Assembly: GCF_001279775.1 (NCBI RefSeq)
Contig: NZ_LGDG01000134.1
Location: 1-64,000 of the forward strand
Source: Streptomyces sp. MMG1533
GTDB lineage: Bacteria; Actinomycetota; Actinomycetes; Streptomycetales; Streptomycetaceae
Direction: 5' to 3'
DNA: 64,000 bases
Shown here: positions 59,301 through 64,000 of the stretch, piece by piece
Numbering within the stretch: the stretch's first letter is position 1
Layout of the letters: each line of letters starts with the position of its first letter
The notes under the pieces: model-generated
The model's input: only the letters and a program-made list of their open reading frames with translations
Databases searched by the model: none
What the model was told of the DNA's origin: nothing
Translations under genes and position numbers: made by a program

Positions 59301-59632
59301 TCCTGGGAAGTGAGCGAGGTCAGCGGGCCGAGGAGAACGGCACCGAAGAGCAGTGTCGCGAGGATGCGCACCCCGAAAACGGTCGCCACTGCGAACGCCA
59401 CGCCTCGGTAGCCGCCGCCGAACGAGCCCTCGGCGATCGCCGCCTGGAGGGCGAGGACGACCAGAACCAGAAGCGCGAGGGTGTCACCGACTCCGCCCAC
59501 GAGTTGTGCGCTCCACAGCCGTTTCAGCTGCGGTCGGCGCAGCAGGGCGCGGACGGCGCGCTCGCGGGAGTCCGCGACCAGGGCGTCGTCGGGGGCCGGG
59601 TGAGGGGCCGTTGGCTGCTCGGCTGGGGTCAT
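56333..59632 (-). CDS. tmk: Fused MFS-like membrane protein and thymidylate kinase
   Basis: This 1099-residue protein has three parts. Residues about 30-490 form a 12-helix MFS-like module (LWSAQLVGGVGDTLALLVLV onward). Residues about 507-710 are a complete thymidylate kinase (P-loop EGGDGAGKSTQAEAL, VTREPGATPVG, SDRYIDSSVAYQGAGRDLSP) that makes dTDP from dTMP. Residues about 710-880 are an Arg/Glu/Lys/Ala coiled coil, and the rest is a disordered acidic tail with repeated DETAVLPP units. This fusion is known from Streptomyces and would tether the kinase to the membrane. It is followed by holB on the same strand after 263 bases. Confidence 0.95.
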   Translation of the reverse strand: MTPAEQPTAPHPAPDDALVADSRERAVRALLRRPQLKRLWSAQLVGGVGDTLALLVLVVLALQAAIAEGSFGGGYRGVAFAVATVFGVRILATLLFGAVLLGPLTSLTSQDGPLDRRWTMVGADGLRAAVLIVAPLWIDWTPDDALAVLLVTAFVTGVAERFWTVCRESAAPALLPAPPPEGATVRPLPDHMDALRRLSLRTTFVAIPLAAVALVVASLFNNLLGSGIAWFAQHQAALASYVAAGLFAASLSVLTFLELPDTRTPRARSPLEGLRRPKTGTGVDKGRTGAIPLLVLACAAIAGAVAAAVAVSVLHAKDLGGGPVMYGLLVGALTGGVVVGIRTAPSLLPTLSRRRLLALALAFTGVALLAAGLVPDVTSVVLILALAGVGAGVAANTGHTLLDQEAEEYRRARTTEHLHAVVRVSVALGALVAPLVAAAIGPHRLVNGKFVFAHGGAAFTLMLIGALLLPVAALVLAKVDDRAGVPLRHDLRDALLGGDDPVTAPAATGFFIALEGGDGAGKSTQAEALAEWIRAKGHEVVVTREPGATPVGKRLRSILLDVSSAGLSHRAEALLYAADRAEHVDTVVRPALERGAVVISDRYIDSSVAYQGAGRDLSPTEIARINRWATDGLVPHLTVLLDVSPEIARERFTEAPDRLESEPAEFHARVRSGFLTLAAADPGRYLVVDAGQEPEAVTTVVRHRLDQMLPLSEAEIQAQEEARRKAEEEARRKAEEEAARKAEEERLERERQEQLERLRAEEEERKRRELEEAQRREAERQAEEARVRAEEARRRAEEERARLLAEEKVRAEEEARRKAAEDRRRKQAEEEARLRAEAEARRLEKQRKAEDALLRAEEARRLAEQAAAAAEAGPKSPGTRRTASGPAPDAATVATPVVTPTNASGGPVDETAVLPSVAPEAADDETAVLRPVRDEQADGRSSGAAAGGADAEVTAELPQPPVPPGAADETAVLPPVAPTGAGDETAVLPPVPPGAADETAVLPPVRDEAPGDRIPPGFFRDDQDGSASGAGARPDGTQDRTRELPQVDESGVPRRRARSDWAEETPLDDLPTLADELLGPHGDEEFDEERGRRGRGRRG

Positions 59633-59756
59633 GCTTTCAGCCTATCGGGAGCCACCGACAGCCCGGAGGGCGCGCCCGAACGTACGCACGCCCCGACACC
59701 AAAGTGATGCCGGGGCGTTCGTTTTGCGAACTCTCAGTACACAAACGCGGTGACCG

Positions 59757-62579
59757 TCACTCGTCGGCGGCCGTCTTCGAAGCCGTCGCCTTCTTCGCGG
59801 TGGTCTTCTTGGCGGTCGTCTTCTTCGCGGCCGTGGTCGTCTTCTTGGCCGCGGTCTTCTTCGCCGCCGTCGCCTTCTTGGCCGGAGCCTTCTTGGCGGG
59901 CGCCTTCTTCGCCGTCTTCTTGGCGGGGCTCTTCGCCCGCTTCTCGGCGAGCAGTTCGAAGCCGCGCTCCGGGGTGATGTCCTCGACGCTGTCGCCGGAG
60001 CGCAGGGTCGCGTTGGTCTCCCCGTCGGTGACGTACGGCCCGAAGCGGCCGTCCTTGACGACGACCGGCTTCCCGCTGACCGGGTCCTCGCCCAGCTCCT
60101 TGAGCGGCGGCTTGGCGGCGGCCCGGCCTCGCTGCTTGGGCTGGGAGTAGATCTCCAGCGCCTCTTCGAGGGTGATCGTGAAGAGCTGGTCCTCGGTCTG
60201 CAGCGAGCGCGAGTCCGTGCCCTTCTTCAGGTACGGGCCGTAGCGGCCGTTCTGCGCGGTGATCTCCACGCCTTCGGCGTCCTTGCCGACGACGCGCGGC
60301 AGCGACATCAGCTTGAGGGCGTCCGCCAGCGTCACCGTGTCGAGCGACATCGACTTGAACAGCGAGGCCGTACGCGGCTTGACGGCGTTCTTGCCGGTCT
60401 TCGGAGTGCCCTCTGGGAGCACCTCGGTGACGTACGGGCCGTAGCGGCCGTCCCTGGCGATGATCTGGCGGCCCGTCTCCGGGTCGGCACCGAGCTCGAA
60501 GTCGCCGCTCGGCTTGGCCAGCAGCTCCTCCGCGAGCTCGACGGACAGCTCGTCCGGGGCCAGGTCCTCGGGCACGTCCGCCCGCTGGTGGTTCTCGGAG
60601 TCCTTCTCGCCGCGCTCGACATACGGGCCGTAGCGCCCGACCCGCAGCACGATGTCGTTGCCCACCGGGAACGACGACACCTCACGCGCGTCGATGGCGC
60701 CCAGGTCGGTCACCAGCTCCTTGAGGCCGCCGAGGTGGTCCCCGTCGCCGTTGCCGGCGTCGGCGGCACCGCCCCCGCCACTGCCCTCACCGAAGTAGAA
60801 GCGCCGGAGCCACGGCACGGCCTGCGCCTCACCGCGGGCGATGCGGTCGAGGTCGTCCTCCATCCTGGCGGTGAAGTCGTAGTCGACGAGCCGCCCGAAG
60901 TGCTTCTCCAGGAGGTTGACCACGGCGAAGGACAGGAAGGACGGCACCAGGGCCGTGCCCTTCTTGAAGACATAACCGCGGTCGAGGATCGTGCCGATGA
61001 TCGACGCGTACGTCGACGGGCGGCCGATCTCGCGCTCTTCGAGCTCCTTGACCAGGCTGGCCTCGGTGTAGCGGGCCGGGGGCTTGGTGGCGTGCCCGTC
61101 GACCGTGATCTCCTCGGCGCGCAGCGCGTCGCCCTCGCTGACCTGGGGCAGACGGCGCTCGCGGTCGTCCAGCTCGGCGTTCGGGTCGTCGGCGCCCTCG
61201 ACGTACGCCTTCAGGAAGCCGTGGAAGGTGATCGTCTTGCCGGACGCGCTGAACTCGACGTCCCGGCCGTCGGCGGCGGCGCCACCGATCTTCACCGTCA
61301 CGGAGTTGCCGGTCGCGTCCTTCATCTGGGAGGCGACGGTCCGCTTCCAGATCAGCTCGTACAGCCTGAACTGGTCGCCGGTCAGGCCCGTCTCGGCAGG
61401 CGTACGGAAACGATCACCCGACGGGCGGATCGCCTCGTGCGCCTCCTGCGCGTTCTTGACCTTTCCGGCGTAGGTCCGCGGCTGCGCCGGCAGGTAGTCG
61501 GCGCCGTACAGCTGCGTGACCTGGGCGCGGGCGGCGGTGATCGCCGTGTCCGACAGGGTCGTGGAGTCCGTACGCATGTAGGTGATGAAGCCGTTCTCGT
61601 ACAGCTTCTGTGCCACCTGCATGGTCGCCTTCGCGCCGAAGCCGAGCTTGCGCGAGGCCTCCTGCTGCAGCGTCGTCGTACGGAACGGGGCGTACGGCGA
61701 GCGGCGGTAGGGCTTCGACTCGACGGAGCGCACCGAGAACCGGGTGTTCTCCAGGGCGGCGGCCAGCGCGCGGGCGCCCGCCTCGTCGAGGTGGAGGGTG
61801 TTCGCGCTCTTGATCTGTCCCAGGGAGTCGAAGTCGCGACCCTGCGCGACCCGCCTGCCGTCGACGGTCTGGAGGCGGGCGACCAGCGACGACGGGTCCG
61901 ACGGATCTCCCGCGCGGCCGGTCGCGAAGGTGCCCGTCAGGTCCCAGTACTCAGCAGAACGAAACGCGATGCGCTCGCGTTCCCGCTCCACCACGAGTCG
62001 CGTGGCGACCGACTGGACACGGCCGGCCGACAGGCGCGGCATGACCTTCTTCCACAGGACCGGCGAGACCTCGTAGCCGTAGAGACGGTCGAGGATGCGG
62101 CGGGTCTCCTGGGCGTCGACCAGCTTCTGGTTCAGCTCGCGCGGATTGGCGACGGCGGCCTGGATAGCGGCCTTGGTGATCTCGTGGAAGACCATCCTCT
62201 TGACCGGGACCTTGGGCTTGAGCACCTCCTGGAGATGCCAGGCGATCGCCTCGCCCTCGCGGTCCTCATCGGTGGCGAGGAAGAGCTCGTCGGAGTCCTT
62301 CAGCAGGTCCTTGAGCTTCTTGACCTGGGCCCTCTTGTCGGCATTGACGACATAGATGGGCTGGAAGTCGTGATCGACGTCCACGCCGAGGCGGCGGACC
62401 TCGCCGGTGTACTTCTCGGGCACCTCCGCGGCGCCGTTGGGGAGGTCGCGGATGTGCCCGACGCTCGCCTCGACTACGTATCCGGGGCCGAGATAGCCCT
62501 TGATCGTCTTCGCCTTGGCAGGCGACTCGACGATGACGAGTCGGCGGCCGCCCTGTGCGGTCTCGCTGGTCGGGGACAA
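59757..62579 (-). CDS. topA: DNA topoisomerase I (type IA)
   Basis: This approximately 940-residue enzyme relaxes negative supercoils. It has the Toprim domain (RLVIVESPAKAKTIKGYLGP, FLATDEDREGEAIAWHL), the domain II/III signature QSVATRLVVERERERIAFRS and the active-site tyrosine in GFITYMRTDSTTLS (about residue 333). The C-terminus lacks zinc fingers and has repeats with GRYGPYV-type words, then a long Lys/Ala/Thr tail (KKTAKKAPAKKAPAKKAT), the actinobacterial arrangement that binds DNA. TTG at 62579 (SPTSETAQGG) is chosen from the family start and the nearby GGAGAGAAG; an in-frame ATG at 62642 is possible. Confidence 0.97.
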   Translation of the reverse strand: MSPTSETAQGGRRLVIVESPAKAKTIKGYLGPGYVVEASVGHIRDLPNGAAEVPEKYTGEVRRLGVDVDHDFQPIYVVNADKRAQVKKLKDLLKDSDELFLATDEDREGEAIAWHLQEVLKPKVPVKRMVFHEITKAAIQAAVANPRELNQKLVDAQETRRILDRLYGYEVSPVLWKKVMPRLSAGRVQSVATRLVVERERERIAFRSAEYWDLTGTFATGRAGDPSDPSSLVARLQTVDGRRVAQGRDFDSLGQIKSANTLHLDEAGARALAAALENTRFSVRSVESKPYRRSPYAPFRTTTLQQEASRKLGFGAKATMQVAQKLYENGFITYMRTDSTTLSDTAITAARAQVTQLYGADYLPAQPRTYAGKVKNAQEAHEAIRPSGDRFRTPAETGLTGDQFRLYELIWKRTVASQMKDATGNSVTVKIGGAAADGRDVEFSASGKTITFHGFLKAYVEGADDPNAELDDRERRLPQVSEGDALRAEEITVDGHATKPPARYTEASLVKELEEREIGRPSTYASIIGTILDRGYVFKKGTALVPSFLSFAVVNLLEKHFGRLVDYDFTARMEDDLDRIARGEAQAVPWLRRFYFGEGSGGGGAADAGNGDGDHLGGLKELVTDLGAIDAREVSSFPVGNDIVLRVGRYGPYVERGEKDSENHQRADVPEDLAPDELSVELAEELLAKPSGDFELGADPETGRQIIARDGRYGPYVTEVLPEGTPKTGKNAVKPRTASLFKSMSLDTVTLADALKLMSLPRVVGKDAEGVEITAQNGRYGPYLKKGTDSRSLQTEDQLFTITLEEALEIYSQPKQRGRAAAKPPLKELGEDPVSGKPVVVKDGRFGPYVTDGETNATLRSGDSVEDITPERGFELLAEKRAKSPAKKTAKKAPAKKAPAKKATAAKKTAAKKTTTAAKKTTAKKTTAKKATASKTAADE

Positions 62580-62824
62580 CTTCGCTCTTCTCTCCGGTCG
62601 ACGCTGGGGCCTCCCCAGGCCTTGCTCCCGGGGACGGGTCATGGTGACGCTGCGGAGTGTGACGGTACATCCCGCCCCCGTGTCAAACGGGAAAAGCCCG
62701 CAACGGCCACTCGAACGGTAACCCGACTACCGCCATTCCTGCCGCCCGGAGTGCCCACCGGCCTTTTCGAGGCTATCCGGAGGGTGACCTCCCAATTACC
62801 GGAGGCGCAGCTCTCGCGCGGTAC

Positions 62825-63022
62825 TCACACACGCGTGAAGCACCACGCGCCAAGGGTCAGCGCGATCAGCGCGACAAGGCTCGCGACGGTCGCAGATGCG
62901 ACGGGACTCACACCGTGGGCGACCGGTTCCCGGTGCCGCACGCGAGCTGCGGTCCACACCAGCAGGCCGCCTCCGAACAGGGCGAACACCACTCCCGAGA
63001 AGATCGCCGGTCCGCGCTCCAT
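62825..63022 (-). CDS. Small membrane protein (two helices)
   Basis: This 65-residue protein starts at ATG 63022, 4 bases after AGAGGAG (MERGPAIFSGVVFALFGGGL). It has two hydrophobic helices separated by a basic loop (RVRHREPVAHGVS) and ends LGAWCFTRV. It lies upstream of topA on the same strand. Function unknown. Confidence 0.75.
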   Translation of the reverse strand: MERGPAIFSGVVFALFGGGLLVWTAARVRHREPVAHGVSPVASATVASLVALIALTLGAWCFTRV

Positions 63023-63163
63023 GGCTCCTCTGCCCCTTTTCTCCCGACCCTGCGTGCCCAGCCCGTGGAGGCTGACACGCACGGGCGGCGGACAGGCGAA
63101 CCCCAGGTGAACGCAAGGCCGACAGGGCTGTGGACTCCCCCGGTACGCGGCTTACGGCCGGTC

Positions 63164-64000
63164 TCAGACCGCGCCGGGCGCGGGTATCTTTCCGGTCGTC
63201 TTCTTGTTGTCGGCCCGGCTCACCGTGCACACGATCTTGTTGAAGCCCTCGTCCCAGTCGTCCTGGTCGGCCACCCAGCCGTACACGGCTCGCTCCTGCC
63301 CCGGCGCCCAGGTCGACTCGAACTTGTTGCCGCACAGCTTGGACGCGTTGTCGGTGCCCTTCTTGTAGATCATTCCGCTGGGGGCCTGGACGGTGCCGAT
63401 GACCTGGTCGGTGTGGGGTTTGGCGCAGTCGGTGAGGGGGGCGTTGTAACTGTCCTCCTGCTCCTCGTAGACCCAGCAGTCGCCGACGCTCATCTGACCG
63501 ACCCACAAGTCCGTGCCCGCGTCACGGAAACGGCCGACCTCACCGCCTATCGCGGCATGGCGGCCGAGTACGAGACATGCCGTACCGCCGCCGGCCACGG
63601 TGAAGCCCTCCGCCGTCGGCACGACGGCGTAGCCGGCAGCGTCCGGCAGCGCTGCGACGAGCGTCCGGGTCTGGTTCTCGCAGCGCTTGGCGCCCTGCGC
63701 GCGGGCTTCGGCGTGGTCGGTGGCGGTGTCGATCGCCACGACCTGTCCGTCCGGCCAGTCCTCGGCGCAGTCCACCAGCCCCAGGTTGGGCTCCGACTTG
63801 AACGGCGTCCCCGACCACACCGCCTGCACACAGTCCCCGGGCTCCAGCGGATCCCCGAGCCCGACCACGTCGCCGTACGGCAGCACGGGCCCGGCCGGCG
63901 GCGCCGACCCCTGCGATCCGCTCGCGCTCGGCGAGGCCGACCCCTTCGTCACGGGCTCCTTCTTCCCGCCGTCGTCCCCGGTCAGCAAGACGGCCCCCCC
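63164..64000 (-). CDS. Septum formation-like (DUF4190/septum_form) protein, 5' end outside the window
   Basis: The minus-strand frame is open to the right edge, so the N-terminus (probably with membrane helices, given LLTGDDGGKK at the edge) is missing. After a Ser/Pro/Gly linker come two repeated exported domains with conserved cysteines: LEPGDCVQAVW ... LGLVDCAEDWPDGQVVA ... AKRCENQ, and MSVGDCWVYEEQ ... PLTDCAKPHTDQVIGTV ... SKLCGNKF. The pattern GDC-x-DCAxPHxxQV is that of the actinobacterial septum_form family. A Streptomyces gene of this type near topA fits my memory of the core gene order. Confidence 0.75.
   Translation of the reverse strand, partial: GGAVLLTGDDGGKKEPVTKGSASPSASGSQGSAPPAGPVLPYGDVVGLGDPLEPGDCVQAVWSGTPFKSEPNLGLVDCAEDWPDGQVVAIDTATDHAEARAQGAKRCENQTRTLVAALPDAAGYAVVPTAEGFTVAGGGTACLVLGRHAAIGGEVGRFRDAGTDLWVGQMSVGDCWVYEEQEDSYNAPLTDCAKPHTDQVIGTVQAPSGMIYKKGTDNASKLCGNKFESTWAPGQERAVYGWVADQDDWDEGFNKIVCTVSRADNKKTTGKIPAPGAV

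Overview
The window is high-GC actinobacterial DNA, almost certainly a Streptomyces chromosome. Supporting signs are the very strong third-position G/C bias, GTG/TTG starts, GTGA/ATGA gene overlaps, WhiJ/AbaA-type gene trios, DUF397, DUF5753, DUF4232 and DUF2786 families, SARP and LAL regulators, ANTAR proteins, MsiK-type sugar transporters without their own ATPase, and a topA/tmk/holB block. From memory, the order resembles two core segments of the S. coelicolor chromosome (around SCO3420-3434 and around SCO3540-3545); this was not checked by a search.

Left core segment (0-19.9 kb): the 5' end of a TnpB-like transposase gene; a PadR-controlled DrrAB-type ABC exporter; a DinB-like protein; an aldehyde dehydrogenase; a WhiJ-like trio (XRE-DUF5753, HATPase, DUF397) with matching repeat elements upstream of two members; a Zur-controlled block of zinc-free ribosomal proteins (L33, L31, S18, L28, S14) with a CobW-like protein that has lost its GTPase motifs; two lipoproteins; DUF2786; LysE exporter; a Clp_N/HTH protein that appears leaderless and autoregulated; a family A DNA polymerase; an AfsR-like SARP; a GT2 glycosyltransferase.

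Accessory segment (19.9-52.8 kb): a tnpB 3' fragment beside a frameshifted small membrane-protein gene; a cluster of four ANTAR proteins; an operon of DUF3494 ice-binding protein, DUF5819 and HTTM protein; a two-domain SGNH esterase behind a perfect CebR-type box; an operon joining a PAS/GAF/SpoIIE/HATPase phosphatase, a LacI-type protein with no DNA-binding domain, and a CUT1 sugar importer; a LAL regulator divergent from a membrane WD40 protein; then a rearranged mosaic. The mosaic holds a GAF protein fused to the tail of a xylose-binding protein, CUT2 ATPase and permease genes, an orphan polyol-binding protein, broken VapBC, a lipoprotein overlapping a TIR-TM-WD40 gene, and methyltransferase and NUDIX remnants. 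A tRNA-Thr gene marks its right edge.

Right core segment (52.8-64 kb): tRNA-Thr, a secreted alpha/beta-hydrolase (tripeptidyl aminopeptidase type), DNA polymerase III delta', a fused MFS-thymidylate kinase, topoisomerase I, a small membrane protein and the 3' part of a septum-formation-like lipoprotein gene cut by the window edge.

The best candidates for undescribed biology are the HTH-less LacI/phosphatase/transporter operon, the HTTM plus Glu/His-rich ice-binding operon, the paired repeat element of the WhiJ-like trio, the pseudo-GTPase in the Zur block, and the lipoprotein-TIR-WD40 pair.
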